This document shows positions 1 through 9,594 of a DNA stretch of 64,000 bases, one piece after another. Origin of the DNA: Flavobacterium sp. NRK1. Its GTDB lineage: Bacteria > Bacteroidota > Bacteroidia > Flavobacteriales > Flavobacteriaceae. The notes under the pieces were generated by a model that saw only the letters and a list, made by a program, of their open reading frames with translations, was not told where the DNA came from and searched no databases. The stretch covers positions 2,551,677 to 2,615,676 of the forward strand of contig NZ_JAMXLA010000001.1 of NCBI RefSeq assembly GCF_024054175.1, written 5' to 3'. A program made the position numbers and the translations under genes. How positions within the stretch are numbered: the stretch's first letter is position 1; each line of letters begins with the position of its first letter.

Positions 1-1
1 T

Positions 2-1042
2 GACGGTATCATCAGCACCTGGGACCTTACGGTTGTAGAAGGTGAGGTACTGGGCACGCAGGACCCTGCAGGCTATGAGGTAACGTATTACACCAGCCTG
101 GAAGATGCAGAGAACTATGAAAATGCCATAGCCACCCCTGAGGCCTATACCAATACTATAGCCGATGACCAGACCATCTGGGTAAGGGTAACCAATACCG
201 CTACACTAAGCAAATGCCATGATATCACTACCTTCACCCTGCATGTAGAGCGCCTTGCAGAACCTGTGATCACAGGGGAGAACGGCAGCAATACGGTATG
301 TGTCGATGTAGACGGTACCACAGACGGCCTGCTGCTTGACAGCGGTGTAGCCCCTGCAGGGCACAGCTACCGCTGGTTCTTAGACGGAGTGGAGCTTACC
401 GACGCCGATCCGTCCTCAGGTACTTACCTTGCCGTATCGGAAGGTGATTATACGGTAGAGGTAACCGGGCCGCTTCCCAATGCGTGTGTATCTGACCTTT
501 CAGCAGTATTTACAGTGATCAAGTCGGGAATGGCAAGTCCTGTAGGAGCAGGTTATTATGTAACCAACTACTTCAGCGACAACCAGGTGATCACCATCAC
601 AGTGGAAGGGAACGGAGAGTATGTGTACCAGCTTGATGAAGGCCCTACACAGACCAGCCCTGTATTTACCAATGTATCTCCAGGCCCTCACATGGTAAGG
701 GTATATGATGTGAAGACCGAGTTCAGCTGCGGAGTACTTCCGATAGAAGGTGTTAGTGTTGTAGACTATCCTAACTTCTTTACCCCTAACGGTGACGGCT
801 TCCACGATACGTGGAACATCATCGGGCTTCAGAACACAGGATCTGTAATTTACATCTTTGACCGCTATGGCAAGCTTATCAAACAGATCAGCCCTGACCT
901 TGAGAGCGATGGATGGGACGGTACCTTCAACGGTACACCGCTTCCTGCCGATGACTACTGGTTCAGTGTAACCTATCCTGAGTTTGATGGCACCACAACG
1001 GTAACAAGGGAGTTTAAAGCGCATTTCTCACTTAAAAGATAA
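2..1042 (+). CDS. T9SS type B sorting domain protein, adhesin-like (5' truncated by window edge)
   Basis: The frame is open from the first bases of the window, so this is only the C-terminal ~346 residues of a larger secreted protein. The C-terminus is a gliding-motility/CHU_C type B sorting domain: an NFFTPNGDGFHDTW motif, then an IFDRYGKLI strand, a DGWDGTFNG turn, and a final positively charged strand ending SLKR. This signal directs export by the type IX system. The upstream part looks like repeated immunoglobulin-like or PKD-like surface modules, with a Cys about every 100 residues. Base composition is clearly more GC-rich than in all later genes (many gcc, acc, gac and ctg codons). I infer a cell-surface adhesin; the ligand cannot be read from the sequence. 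Confidence 0.88.
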   Translation, partial: DGIISTWDLTVVEGEVLGTQDPAGYEVTYYTSLEDAENYENAIATPEAYTNTIADDQTIWVRVTNTATLSKCHDITTFTLHVERLAEPVITGENGSNTVCVDVDGTTDGLLLDSGVAPAGHSYRWFLDGVELTDADPSSGTYLAVSEGDYTVEVTGPLPNACVSDLSAVFTVIKSGMASPVGAGYYVTNYFSDNQVITITVEGNGEYVYQLDEGPTQTSPVFTNVSPGPHMVRVYDVKTEFSCGVLPIEGVSVVDYPNFFTPNGDGFHDTWNIIGLQNTGSVIYIFDRYGKLIKQISPDLESDGWDGTFNGTPLPADDYWFSVTYPEFDGTTTVTREFKAHFSLKR

Positions 1043-1062
1043 GAAGTGAATCCATAATAAAG

Positions 1063-1098
1063 AAACCGGGCAGCCAATCAGGCTGCCCGGTTTTTTTT
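1063..1098 (+). terminator. Rho-independent terminator of the adhesin gene
   Basis: A perfect 10-bp GC-rich stem (1066-1075 with 1081-1090) has a 5-nt AATCA loop and is followed by eight T residues, 20 nt after the stop codon. Confidence 0.9.
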
Positions 1099-1137
1099 AT
1101 GTTATAACTTTATCATATAGAATAACTTGTATGCTAC

Positions 1138-1162
1138 AAAAAAAAGCCTCACAAGGTGAGGC
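1138..1162 (-). terminator. Terminator of the aminotransferase gene
   Basis: A 7-bp stem (GCCTCAC at 1146-1152 with GTGAGGC at 1156-1162) is followed, read on the minus strand, by a run of T. It lies just beyond the stop codon at 1184. Confidence 0.85.
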
Positions 1163-1183
1163 TTTATATGGATATTAAAAAAA

Positions 1184-2377
1184 TTACCTGGCTTTATATT
1201 TTTCTATAGCATCAGCCAATATTTCTACTGAACGTATAAGGTCTTCTTTTTTCAGTACATAAGCAATTCTAATTTCATCCAAACCTACATTTGGAGTTGA
1301 ATAGAACCCTGCAGCGGGAGCAACCATAACCGTTTCTCCGTTTAAATCATATGATTCAAGCAGCCATTGTGCAAAATTATCAGCATTGTCAACCGGTAGC
1401 TTAGCAATACAGTAAAAAGCTCCTTTAGGGGTTGCTACTTTTACACCTTCTATTTTATTAAGTTCGGAAATAAGTGTATCTCTTCGCTCTTTATATTCAC
1501 CAATTACTTCATCAAAATAACTCATAGGAGTTTCCAGAGCAGCCTCGCTGGCAATCTGGGCAAAAGTAGGAGGGCTAAGGCGAGCCTGGGCAAATTTCAT
1601 TGCAGTAGCCATTACGTCTTTGTTTTTAGAAACAATGCATCCGATTCTTGCTCCGCACATACTGTAACGTTTAGATACTGAATCGATCATAATAGCATTT
1701 TCTTCAATACCTTCAACATTCATTACCGAATAATGCTTATCACCATCATAAGTAAATTCGCGGTAAACTTCATCGGCAATAAGAAAAAGATCATGTTTTT
1801 TTACTAATTGTGCTAATTGCTGAATTTCTTCCTGAGTATAAAGATATCCTGTGGGATTGCCCGGATTACAGATAAGTATAGCTTTTGTTTTTGGTGTAAT
1901 AAGCTTTTCAAAATCAGCAATAGGAGGAAGTGCAAAACCTTCATCTATAGTTGATATTACGGGTACTACTTTCACGCCCGAAGCTACAGAAAATCCATTG
2001 TAGTTAGCATAAAATGGTTCAGGAATTATAATTTCATCACCTGCATCCATAGTGCTTCCTAAAGCAAAAAGCAAAGCTTCAGAGCCTCCGGTTGTTATTA
2101 TAATATCCTGTGTATTTACATTAACGCCATGGTTTGTATAATAAGCAGCCAGTTTTGTCCTGTAGCTTTCAAAGCCTGCAGAGTGGCTATATTCTAATAT
2201 TTTAATAGAATTGTTTTTTATAGCTTCCAGCGCCACTTCAGGAGTTTTAATATCCGGTTGTCCAATATTCAGGTGATATACTTTATGGCCTTTCTTTTTT
2301 GCCATTTCGGCATAAGGAACCAGTTTCCTGATGGGAGATTCAGGCATTTGCCTGCCTTTATTAGATACTTGAGGCAT
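1184..2377 (-). CDS. PLP-dependent class I/II aminotransferase (aspartate aminotransferase family)
   Basis: A 397-residue cytoplasmic transaminase of fold type I. Visible motifs are NPGNPTG (171-177), ADEVY (201-205, PLP-ring Asp202 and Tyr205) and SVSKRYSMCGARIG, with the Schiff-base lysine at 236. Full length for the family, with an ATG start. It probably interconverts an amino acid and a 2-oxo acid, but the exact substrate cannot be read from the sequence; aspartate or alanine-type activity is the usual assignment for this flavobacterial branch. It is a single-gene unit with its own terminator. Confidence 0.9.
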   Translation of the reverse strand: MPQVSNKGRQMPESPIRKLVPYAEMAKKKGHKVYHLNIGQPDIKTPEVALEAIKNNSIKILEYSHSAGFESYRTKLAAYYTNHGVNVNTQDIIITTGGSEALLFALGSTMDAGDEIIIPEPFYANYNGFSVASGVKVVPVISTIDEGFALPPIADFEKLITPKTKAILICNPGNPTGYLYTQEEIQQLAQLVKKHDLFLIADEVYREFTYDGDKHYSVMNVEGIEENAIMIDSVSKRYSMCGARIGCIVSKNKDVMATAMKFAQARLSPPTFAQIASEAALETPMSYFDEVIGEYKERRDTLISELNKIEGVKVATPKGAFYCIAKLPVDNADNFAQWLLESYDLNGETVMVAPAAGFYSTPNVGLDEIRIAYVLKKEDLIRSVEILADAIEKYKAR

Positions 2378-2491
2378 TGTATTTTAGATTTTATAATGAA
2401 TGGCGCAAATTTGCGACTTTTTTTAGATATTTAATAATTTTATAATAAGCAAATTTACTGTTGTAACAGTAAATGAAACTTCTTAAAAACG

Positions 2492-2514
2492 AAAAAGCCC
2501 TGCATTGCAGAGCT
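2492..2514 (-). terminator. Terminator of the DUF1573 gene
   Basis: A nine-bp stem (with one G-U pair) reading AGCTCTGCA/TGCAGGGCT on the minus strand is followed by TTTTTCGTTTTT. Confidence 0.8.
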
Positions 2515-2538
2515 GTATTGATTATTATTTTCGGAAGT

Positions 2539-2967
2539 TTACTGGTTTGGAAGACTTTTTTTCTTTTCCAGGATATTGACTTCCTCTGTTTTTACTACTT
2601 CTCCTTTTAATTTTAAGGCTACAACACCATCAGGATAATTAACAGCATTTGATTGAACGGTTATTGTTTTTCTTATAGGGCCGGGACTCATATTATATTT
2701 AACCTCTATTACACCTGTTTTTCCCGGAGCTATAGGCTCTTTTGGCCATGAAGGCACTGTACATCCACATGTTGATTTTACATTTTTTATAATTAAAGGA
2801 GCATCACCTGTATTTTTAAATTCAAATGACCTTTTACCACTATCATCATTCTTGTTGGTTGTACCATAGTCTACAGTATCAGTTTTCAATTCCATTTTTG
2901 CACCTGATTGGGAATGTGATACTGTGGTTATAAAGATAAGTGTAATAAGGAGTAAAATTTTTTTCAT
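2539..2967 (-). CDS. DUF1573 domain secreted protein
   Basis: A 142-residue exported protein. I place the start at the ATG at 2967 because MKKILLLITLIF begins a normal signal peptide; the longer frame to 3018 only adds a non-hydrophobic stretch. The mature part is an Ig-like DUF1573 (ASH/MSP-like) domain with its hallmark central segment, roughly FKNTGDAPLIIKNVKSTCGC followed by IAPGKTG. DUF1573 proteins are abundant in Bacteroidota; their molecular role is unknown. It is monocistronic and divergent from valS. Confidence 0.82.
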   Translation of the reverse strand: MKKILLLITLIFITTVSHSQSGAKMELKTDTVDYGTTNKNDDSGKRSFEFKNTGDAPLIIKNVKSTCGCTVPSWPKEPIAPGKTGVIEVKYNMSPGPIRKTITVQSNAVNYPDGVVALKLKGEVVKTEEVNILEKKKSLPNQ

Positions 2968-3057
2968 GGTAGTAGTGTTTGGATTAAGTAAAAATACAGA
3001 CTTTAAATTAAAGTGCAAATATTGACATATGTTTTTTTAAAATTGTACTTATATGGT

Positions 3058-3065
3058 TACTTTTG
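3058..3065 (+). promoter_or_regulatory. Candidate -7 element for valS
   Basis: TACTTTTG matches the Bacteroidota -7 consensus TAnnTTTG and lies 60 bp before the valS start codon. This is a pattern match only. Confidence 0.45.
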
Positions 3066-3125
3066 CTTACATTTTAAAAACATACACCAATATTTTTGGA
3101 GTAATTATATATAGCACACTAAATT

Positions 3126-5756
3126 ATGACGATTCCATCGCAATTTGACGCCAAAACAGCAGAAAGTAAATGGTACGATTACTGGATGAAAAACAATTAT
3201 TTTCATTCTGAACCTGACCACAGAACACCTTATACTATTGTAATACCTCCACCTAATGTAACAGGTGTGCTGCATATGGGACATATGCTTAATAATACTA
3301 TTCAGGATGTGTTAATAAGAAGAGCACGTCTTAAAGGGTATAATGCATGCTGGGTGCCGGGTACTGATCACGCATCTATTGCTACCGAAGCTAAGGTTGT
3401 TGCTAAACTTAGAGCAGAGGGTATTAATAAGAATGATCTTACGCGCGAGGAATTCTTAAAGCATGCATGGGAATGGACCGACAAATATGGAGGTGTTATA
3501 CTTGATCAGCTTAAAAAGCTTGGAGCTTCCTGCGACTGGGACAGGACCAAATTTACAATGGATCCTGATATGTCGGCATCGGTTATAAAATCGTTTGTAG
3601 ATTTATATAATAAAGGGCTTATATATCGCGGTTACCGTATGGTAAACTGGGATCCGGAAGCGAAGACAACACTTTCTGACGAAGAAGTTATCTACGAAGA
3701 AAGACAAGGTAAGCTTTATCATTTAAAATATCAGATTGAAGGTTCTCAGGATTTTATAGTAGTTGCAACAACTCGTCCTGAAACTATACTTGGCGATACT
3801 GCAATATGTATTAATCCTAATGATGAACGTTATATACATCTAAAAGGGAAAAAAGCTATTGTACCAATTGCAAACCGTATTATACCAATTATTTTTGATG
3901 AATATGTTGATATGGAGTTTGGTACAGGCTGTCTTAAAGTGACTCCTGCACACGATGTAAATGATAAGGAACTTGGTGAAAGACATAATCTTGAAATTAT
4001 AGATATCTTTAATGAAGATGCAACTTTAAATAGTTTCGGACTTCATTACGCAGGTAAAGACCGTTTTGTGGTAAGAGATGAAATTGCTAGGGAGCTTGAA
4101 TCGATTGGAAATCTTGAAAAAATAGAGAACCATATTAATAAAGTTGGTACTTCGGAAAGAACTAAGGCGGTAATTGAGCCAAGACTTTCTGACCAATGGT
4201 TCCTTAAAATGGAAGAACTAGCTAAACCTGCTATTAAAGCTGTATTAGAAACAGAAGAAGTAAAGCTTTATCCTAACCGTTTTAATAATACATACCGTCA
4301 CTGGATGGAAAATATCCGCGACTGGAATATATCACGTCAGCTATGGTGGGGGCAGCAGATTCCTGCTTATTATTATGGTGAAGGCAAGGAAGATTTTGTA
4401 GTTGCTGAGACTGCGGAAGATGCTTTATCTCTGGCTAAAACAAAAACAGGAAACCAGAATCTTACAGATGCCGATTTGAAACAGGATCCTGATGCATTGG
4501 ACACATGGTTTTCATCATGGTTATGGCCTATGGCTGTTTTTGGAGGAATACTTGATTCTGAAAATGAAGATTTTAAATATTATTACCCTACAAATGATCT
4601 TGTTACAGGGCCTGATATTCTTTTCTTCTGGGTAGCAAGAATGATTATTGCAGGTTACGAATATGCAGGAGAGAAACCATTTACTAATGTTTACCTTACT
4701 GGACTTGTAAGGGATAGTCAGCGACGTAAGATGTCTAAACAATTAGGTAATTCTCCTGATCCTTTAGATCTTATTGAAAAATTTGGAGCCGATGGAGTAC
4801 GTGTCGGTTTGCTTTTAAGTGCTTCTGCAGGTAATGATATATTATTTGATGAAGAACTTTGTAATCAGGGCAAAGCATTTACAAATAAAATATGGAATGC
4901 TTTCCGACTTATAAAAGGATGGGAGGTAGCGGATATTGAACAGCCTGATTATGCTAAGAAGGCGGTAAACTGGTATGAAGCAAAACTAAATAAGACCTTA
5001 ACTGAAATTGAAGACCATTTTGAGAAATACAGAATATCTGATGCTCTAATGGCTATTTATAAGCTTGTTTGGGATGATTTTTGCTCATGGTTTCTTGAAA
5101 TGATCAAACCCGGCTACCAACAGCCTATTGACAGAGCTACATTTAACAGTGCTATTGAAATGCTGGAAAATAACCTTAAGTTACTGCATCCTTTTATGCC
5201 TTTCCTTACCGAGGAAATATGGCATCATATTGCAGAAAGAAGCAAGGAAGAAGCGCTTATTGTATCTGAATGGCCTGTAATAAAACAGGCTGATGAAAGA
5301 CTTATAGGCGGATTTGAGATGGCTTCTGAAGTTATTGCAGGTATACGTACTATAAGAAAAGAGAAAAATATCCCTCAAAAAGATGCTATAGAACTTAGGA
5401 TTATAAATAATGAGGTGATTTCGGATGAATATGATAGTGTAATTGCCAAACTTGGCAATATATCCTCTCTTGAATATACAGCAGAAAAGATTTCGGGGGC
5501 ACTTACGTTCAGAGTACGTTCTAACGAATATTTTGTACCGGTTACCGGAAACGTAAATGTTGAGGAAGAAATTGCTAAACTTACTGATGAACTTAACTAC
5601 AACCGCGGATTCCTTAAATCAGTTCAGGCAAAGCTGTCTAATGAAAAATTTGTAGGCAGCGCTCCTGAAAAAGTAGTAGCAATGGAAAGGCAGAAAGAAG
5701 CAGATACACTTGCTAAAATCGCCACTATTGAACAAAGCCTTGAAAGCCTGAAATAA
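3126..5756 (+). CDS. valS: Valyl-tRNA synthetase
   Basis: An 876-residue class I aminoacyl-tRNA synthetase that attaches valine to tRNA-Val in the cytoplasm. The HIGH-type motif is [13 protein letters not shown] (41-53) and the KMSKS-type motif is KMSKQ (535-539). Between them lies the CP1 editing domain, with [12 protein letters not shown] characteristic of ValRS/IleRS proofreading. The C-terminus carries the anticodon-binding helical domain and the usual terminal coiled coil of ValRS (about 810-876). Length is normal. Monocistronic, ending in a palindromic terminator shared with the next convergent gene. Confidence 0.98.
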   Translation: MTIPSQFDAKTAESKWYDYWMKNNYFHSEPDHRTPYTIVIPPPNVTGVLHMGHMLNNTIQDVLIRRARLKGYNACWVPGTDHASIATEAKVVAKLRAEGINKNDLTREEFLKHAWEWTDKYGGVILDQLKKLGASCDWDRTKFTMDPDMSASVIKSFVDLYNKGLIYRGYRMVNWDPEAKTTLSDEEVIYEERQGKLYHLKYQIEGSQDFIVVATTRPETILGDTAICINPNDERYIHLKGKKAIVPIANRIIPIIFDEYVDMEFGTGCLKVTPAHDVNDKELGERHNLEIIDIFNEDATLNSFGLHYAGKDRFVVRDEIARELESIGNLEKIENHINKVGTSERTKAVIEPRLSDQWFLKMEELAKPAIKAVLETEEVKLYPNRFNNTYRHWMENIRDWNISRQLWWGQQIPAYYYGEGKEDFVVAETAEDALSLAKTKTGNQNLTDADLKQDPDALDTWFSSWLWPMAVFGGILDSENEDFKYYYPTNDLVTGPDILFFWVARMIIAGYEYAGEKPFTNVYLTGLVRDSQRRKMSKQLGNSPDPLDLIEKFGADGVRVGLLLSASAGNDILFDEELCNQGKAFTNKIWNAFRLIKGWEVADIEQPDYAKKAVNWYEAKLNKTLTEIEDHFEKYRISDALMAIYKLVWDDFCSWFLEMIKPGYQQPIDRATFNSAIEMLENNLKLLHPFMPFLTEEIWHHIAERSKEEALIVSEWPVIKQADERLIGGFEMASEVIAGIRTIRKEKNIPQKDAIELRIINNEVISDEYDSVIAKLGNISSLEYTAEKISGALTFRVRSNEYFVPVTGNVNVEEEIAKLTDELNYNRGFLKSVQAKLSNEKFVGSAPEKVVAMERQKEADTLAKIATIEQSLESLK

Positions 5757-5770
5757 ATTTTCATGTTATA

Positions 5771-5812
5771 AATACCAAAAAAGGCTGCCATATGGCAGCC
5801 TTTTTTGGTATT
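5771..5812. terminator. Bidirectional terminator, perfect 42-nt palindrome
   Basis: A fully symmetric sequence from 5771 to 5812 has the core AAGGCTGCCATATGGCAGCC flanked by A-runs and T-runs. It sits between the convergent valS and lipoprotein genes and overlaps the stop codon of the latter. Confidence 0.88.
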
Positions 5813-6887
5813 AGTCATAATAGGTAATTTGTCTTTCTTCAATAAACTGAGGGACATTTTTAATTTTTATCGTCTTCTTTATCCAGTTTCCATTTGAATC
5901 ATAGTCATAAGCATATTCCCGCTTGTCTACTTCTTTTCCGGAATTATCATTAACAATAATAGATGTTGTGTTATTTTTACTGTCATATGTATAATTGGCA
6001 ATCATGAAAAGTTTGTCATTTTTAACTACTTCCCATTGAATTTTATTACCATTGTCATCATACTTATAGGTATTTAAAGTGTTTGAATTATCGTACTTCT
6101 CAAATATTGAATGTGTAATCATGTTTCCTTTAGCATCATAAGTAAATTCTTCAGAATAATCAGTTTCACCTTTTTCATTAACAGTGTGTTTCTTTACCAG
6201 ATTTTCACCTTCGTATTTTGAGATAGTTTCATAGAGTTTTTTTGAAGCTTTATCGTAACGGGCTTCAGAAATTTTCCTGTTTTTTTTATCGTATTTATTT
6301 ATGCCTTTATATTGTATATATTCTGTTCCAAGGTAAATATTCTCTTCATTTACATTTCCTTTGCTATCGTACAGGTAGGTTATTTTATCTGTAGGATTGT
6401 TTTGAGAATTATAAGTGATTTTCTCCGCTAATTTATTGCCCTGATATTTCATTTCAATACGGTCAATCTGCGTATTATCTGCATTACGTCTTGTTATAGA
6501 AGTATTATCTTTACCAGACTTGTCCCAGTCATACTCAATTTTAATACCTACTTTTCCATTAATATACTGAAGTTTCTGTTGTTTTTTATCTTTCCCTTTA
6601 TAAGTAGTTTCTTCATAAGGTATATTATTAAGATAAAGTTTTTCAGAAATCAATTTGCCTTCCTCATCAAAAAGCATATCGTTATCATGGTTACTCATGT
6701 CTTCATACTGGTTTTTTTCTTTTTCTAGATTTTCATTTACATGCCATGATTTGGTAGATATATTTTTTACATTTCCTTCAATCTTATAAAATGCCCAGTC
6801 TGTTTTTGAGTGGTCTACAGCTTTTCTATCTTCTTTTTGGCAGGAAGCTAAAATAAATAAAAGGGAGAGGGGGTATAAGTATTTCAT
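5811..6887 (-). CDS. Lipoprotein with YD-like repeats
   Basis: A 358-residue protein with a lipoprotein signal peptide (lipobox ILASC, Cys near residue 16). The body is built of repeated ~20-30-residue units of the kind YDSKGNVNEE, YDDNGNKIQW, YDSKNNTTSI and YDSNGNWIKK, resembling RHS/YD-type beta-strand repeats. It is far too short to be an RHS toxin and has no toxin tip. Such repeat lipoproteins are common in Bacteroidota and remain of unknown function; a role on the periplasmic or outer surface is inferred from the lipobox only. Confidence 0.75.
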   Translation of the reverse strand: MKYLYPLSLLFILASCQKEDRKAVDHSKTDWAFYKIEGNVKNISTKSWHVNENLEKEKNQYEDMSNHDNDMLFDEEGKLISEKLYLNNIPYEETTYKGKDKKQQKLQYINGKVGIKIEYDWDKSGKDNTSITRRNADNTQIDRIEMKYQGNKLAEKITYNSQNNPTDKITYLYDSKGNVNEENIYLGTEYIQYKGINKYDKKNRKISEARYDKASKKLYETISKYEGENLVKKHTVNEKGETDYSEEFTYDAKGNMITHSIFEKYDNSNTLNTYKYDDNGNKIQWEVVKNDKLFMIANYTYDSKNNTTSIIVNDNSGKEVDKREYAYDYDSNGNWIKKTIKIKNVPQFIEERQITYYD

Positions 6888-7024
6888 TGGTCAATATTAA
6901 GTTTATAGTTTAGTTTTATGCTTCAAATGTGGCTCTTTTTTTTGAAAGAAACAAGCCTTAAAATTGCTTATTATTTTAATAACTGCATTCTATTATTCAA
7001 TGGGGACTTCTAATATAGAGGCAT

Positions 7025-7052
7025 AAAAAAAATCCGCCTTTTGGCGGATTTT
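7025..7052 (-). terminator. Terminator of the superoxide dismutase gene
   Basis: A ten-bp stem (7029-7038 with 7043-7052, loop TTTT) is followed by a T-run on the minus strand. It lies 20 nt after the sod stop codon. Confidence 0.88.
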
Positions 7053-7071
7053 CAATCATTCTATATTGCTA

Positions 7072-7848
7072 TTACATGGCAGCAAGTGCAGCATCATATT
7101 TTTTACCAACAGCATCCCAGTTAATAACATTAAAGAATGCTGTGATATAATCAGGCCTTTTGTTTTGGTAATTTAAATAATAAGCATGTTCCCATACATC
7201 AAGGGCTAATACTGGCTTACCTTTAACTATAGCATTTGGCATTAAAGGGTTATCCTGGTTTGGTGTGCTGGTAACAACTAGTTTACCCGAACCATCTAAT
7301 ACTAACCATGCCCAGCCTGAACCAAATTGAGTAGCGGCAGCCTCACTAAATTGTGTTTTAAATGCATCAAAAGAGCCAAAATCTTTATTTATAGCTTCTG
7401 CTAAAGCACCTTTTGGTGCACCTCCTGCATTAGGCCCCATAACTTCCCAAAAGAAAGTGTGATTATAAAAACCACCTCCATTATTTCTTACAGCTTTATT
7501 TTCCATATCAAGGGTACGGAAAATTTCTTCAATGGTCTTATTTTCAAGGTCAGTTCCTTTAATAGCCTTGTTTAAGTTGTCAATATATTTTTTATAATGC
7601 TTAGAGTAATGAATTTCCATAGTTTTAGCATCAATGTAAGGAGCAAGAGCATCATATGCATATCCTAATTTCGCTACCTGAAATGGACCTTCTTCAGCTT
7701 TTACATCATCAGGATTGCCCATAGGTGCAGCCTCTTCTTTTTGAGGTTCAGGTACAGCTACAACTTCTTCAAGGTTGTTTTTGTCTTTACAGGATTGAAG
7801 TGATGCCATTATTACAAAAGCGGAAAGCAAAATCTTTACTTTTTTCAT
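7072..7848 (-). CDS. Superoxide dismutase (Fe/Mn family), lipoprotein form
   Basis: A 258-residue Fe/Mn superoxide dismutase that converts superoxide to peroxide and oxygen. The metal ligands are all visible: His80 (MEIHYSKHY), His130 (YNHTFFW), Asp217 and His221 ([12 protein letters not shown]). The NQDNPL segment near 198-202 is more like Mn-type than Fe-type enzymes. Unlike ordinary SodA/SodB it begins with a lipoprotein signal peptide ([20 protein letters not shown], Cys20) and an acidic, Pro/Glu-rich linker to about residue 55, so it should be membrane-anchored outside the cytoplasm. It starts 14 nt after the acyl-CoA-binding protein gene and may be co-transcribed with that cluster. Confidence 0.93.
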   Translation of the reverse strand: MKKVKILLSAFVIMASLQSCKDKNNLEEVVAVPEPQKEEAAPMGNPDDVKAEEGPFQVAKLGYAYDALAPYIDAKTMEIHYSKHYKKYIDNLNKAIKGTDLENKTIEEIFRTLDMENKAVRNNGGGFYNHTFFWEVMGPNAGGAPKGALAEAINKDFGSFDAFKTQFSEAAATQFGSGWAWLVLDGSGKLVVTSTPNQDNPLMPNAIVKGKPVLALDVWEHAYYLNYQNKRPDYITAFFNVINWDAVGKKYDAALAAM

Positions 7849-7862
7849 AATTGATTAGTTTT

Positions 7863-8126
7863 TTATTTGATTAAAGAATTTATCGTTTCTATATATAATT
7901 TTTTTGCTTCGTCAGCAGTTAAATGTCTCACCTGCATCCAGGCATTCATTTTAAAAGCATTGCGAAGATCAAAATTCTGATAATGATTCCTATAAGCAAT
8001 TCCCTGTGTGGCTTGTTTATAATAAGCATAAATTCTCAGCATGACATCCTGCGGAAGCGATTCTGTCATATTTGAGGCTTTTTCATAAGCTTCATTAAAC
8101 AGGGTATCTAAATCTTTTTCCTGCAT
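7863..8126 (-). CDS. Acyl-CoA-binding protein
   Basis: An 87-residue single-domain protein of the ACBP family. It shows the LPQDVMLRIYAYYKQATQG segment (about 24-42) and the C-terminal WMQVR...EAKKLYIETI helix that bind the acyl-CoA headgroup. ACBPs bind and buffer long-chain acyl-CoA in the cytoplasm; they are widespread in eukaryotes and patchy in bacteria. Its start codon overlaps the psd stop codon by one base, and cdsA lies just upstream. The context therefore points to acyl supply for phospholipid synthesis (inference). Confidence 0.85.
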   Translation of the reverse strand: MQEKDLDTLFNEAYEKASNMTESLPQDVMLRIYAYYKQATQGIAYRNHYQNFDLRNAFKMNAWMQVRHLTADEAKKLYIETINSLIK

Positions 8127-8779
8127 TAAGCTTTTGTTGCAATTATTGTTTTACCGCCAATAGCTTTTTCTCCCAGTTTTACATTTACTTCAGTACCTAA
8201 AGGTAAAAATAAATCTACCCTCGAACCAAATTTTATAAATCCTGCATCAGTACCCTGTATTACCTGCATACCTTCCTGCGCATAATTTACAATTCTTCTT
8301 GCCAAAGCACCGGCAATCTGTCTGTATAATATTTCTCCAAAAAGCACATTTTCAATAACAACAGTTGTACGCTCATTTTCTTCACTTGCTTTTGGATGCC
8401 AGGCTACAAGGTATTTTCCGGGATGGTATTTACTGAACTTTACGAGTCCGTTTACAGCATAACGTGTTACGTGTACATTAATTGGAGACATAAAAATAGA
8501 TACCTGAAGGCGTTTATCCTTAAAATATTCAGGCTCATATACTTCTTCTATTACAACAACCTTTCCGTCTACCGGTGCTATAATATTATGGTCGGTTGCC
8601 TGAACTATACGTTTTGGATTTCTGAAAAACTGCAGTATCAGTACCAGAAAAGCCAGTGCAACCAGCTGTACAATAATTTTAAGCGTTGCGCTCGGTATAA
8701 AATTGTCTGCAAGCAATGCTATTGTTACTGTTACAAATAGCGCAATAAAAATGATTTTAGCTCCTTCTTTATGAAACAT
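8126..8779 (-). CDS. psd: Phosphatidylserine decarboxylase proenzyme
   Basis: A 217-residue short-type (PSD-A) enzyme that makes phosphatidylethanolamine from phosphatidylserine. Two N-terminal hydrophobic segments (about 8-24 and 34-52) anchor it in the inner membrane. The family blocks SIFMSPINVHVTRYAVNG (95-111) and the C-terminal KFGSRVD are present. Gly185-Ser186 is the expected self-cleavage site that generates the pyruvoyl cofactor. It overlaps cdsA by 11 nt and ACBP by 1 nt, so the three genes are translationally coupled. Confidence 0.95.
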   Translation of the reverse strand: MFHKEGAKIIFIALFVTVTIALLADNFIPSATLKIIVQLVALAFLVLILQFFRNPKRIVQATDHNIIAPVDGKVVVIEEVYEPEYFKDKRLQVSIFMSPINVHVTRYAVNGLVKFSKYHPGKYLVAWHPKASEENERTTVVIENVLFGEILYRQIAGALARRIVNYAQEGMQVIQGTDAGFIKFGSRVDLFLPLGTEVNVKLGEKAIGGKTIIATKA

Positions 8780-9593
8780 AAGTTAAAATTTGGTAATACA
8801 AAAATAGAAAAGGTATTGCAAATATAATACTATCCAGCCTGTCAAGTATGCCTCCATGTCCCGGCATTATGTTTCCGCTGTCTTTTACACCTGCTTTTCT
8901 TTTAAGCTGCGATTCTACCAAATCGCCCAGCGTGCCAAAGATTACAAGTATTATAGCGGCTCCCATCCATATATATGCTGAATGGAATACAGGTGTTAAA
9001 AATATATCGAAAAGACTGATTATGTAAGCCCCAAGTATAGTAAAGATCATTCCCCCTAAAAAGCCTTCTATTGTTTTTTTTGGAGAAATGCGCTCTAATA
9101 ATTTATGTTTACCCATAGTTTTGCCGACTATATAGGCAAAGGTATCATTTGTCCATATAAGAATAAAGCTGCCTATTATTATATAAGGTGTATAAGTGCC
9201 CTGTATTAAAAAAGGTAATCTGATGATAAGAAGAAAGGGAAGGATTACATAGCCTGTTAGCCTTGCAAGCTTTGCAGTCTTATCCTTAGGTATAGGGCCT
9301 TTATAAAAAAGTTCCTCCAGTAACATAAAAGCAATAAAAAGGGCACCTATATTTAGTAAAAGATTAGTGTAGAGTGTAGTATCTATTAAAAGGCAGAATA
9401 TTACAAGTCCTGCGACTCCCATTATTAATGGAACCATTTTATTAAGGTTTGCTAATTTGCAGAATTCAGTAATGGCGATAAGCATAAAAATGCCGAACAG
9501 CAGTACAAAACTAATAGGGGAGAACAGGGTTGCGCCTAAAAGGAGTAGGATATAAACAACTCCCGAAAGCGTCCTGACAATACTTTCATTCAT
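8769..9593 (-). CDS. cdsA: Phosphatidate cytidylyltransferase (CDP-diglyceride synthase)
   Basis: A 274-residue polytopic membrane enzyme that makes CDP-diacylglycerol, the precursor of all phospholipid headgroup branches. About seven to eight hydrophobic segments are visible. Near the C-terminus lies the CDS signature, with SPKKTIEGFLGG (about 165-176) and GDLVESQLKRKAGVKDSG followed by PGHGGILDRLDS. It sits one base after the LUD gene and overlaps psd, forming a phospholipid operon. Confidence 0.95.
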   Translation of the reverse strand: MNESIVRTLSGVVYILLLLGATLFSPISFVLLFGIFMLIAITEFCKLANLNKMVPLIMGVAGLVIFCLLIDTTLYTNLLLNIGALFIAFMLLEELFYKGPIPKDKTAKLARLTGYVILPFLLIIRLPFLIQGTYTPYIIIGSFILIWTNDTFAYIVGKTMGKHKLLERISPKKTIEGFLGGMIFTILGAYIISLFDIFLTPVFHSAYIWMGAAIILVIFGTLGDLVESQLKRKAGVKDSGNIMPGHGGILDRLDSIIFAIPFLFLYYQILTYVS

Positions 9594-9594
9594 A

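Noticed and set aside
5771..5812. Perfect 42-nt palindrome as an operator or recombination site
   Set aside because: Its position between convergent genes, GC core and flanking A/T runs are those of a bidirectional terminator.
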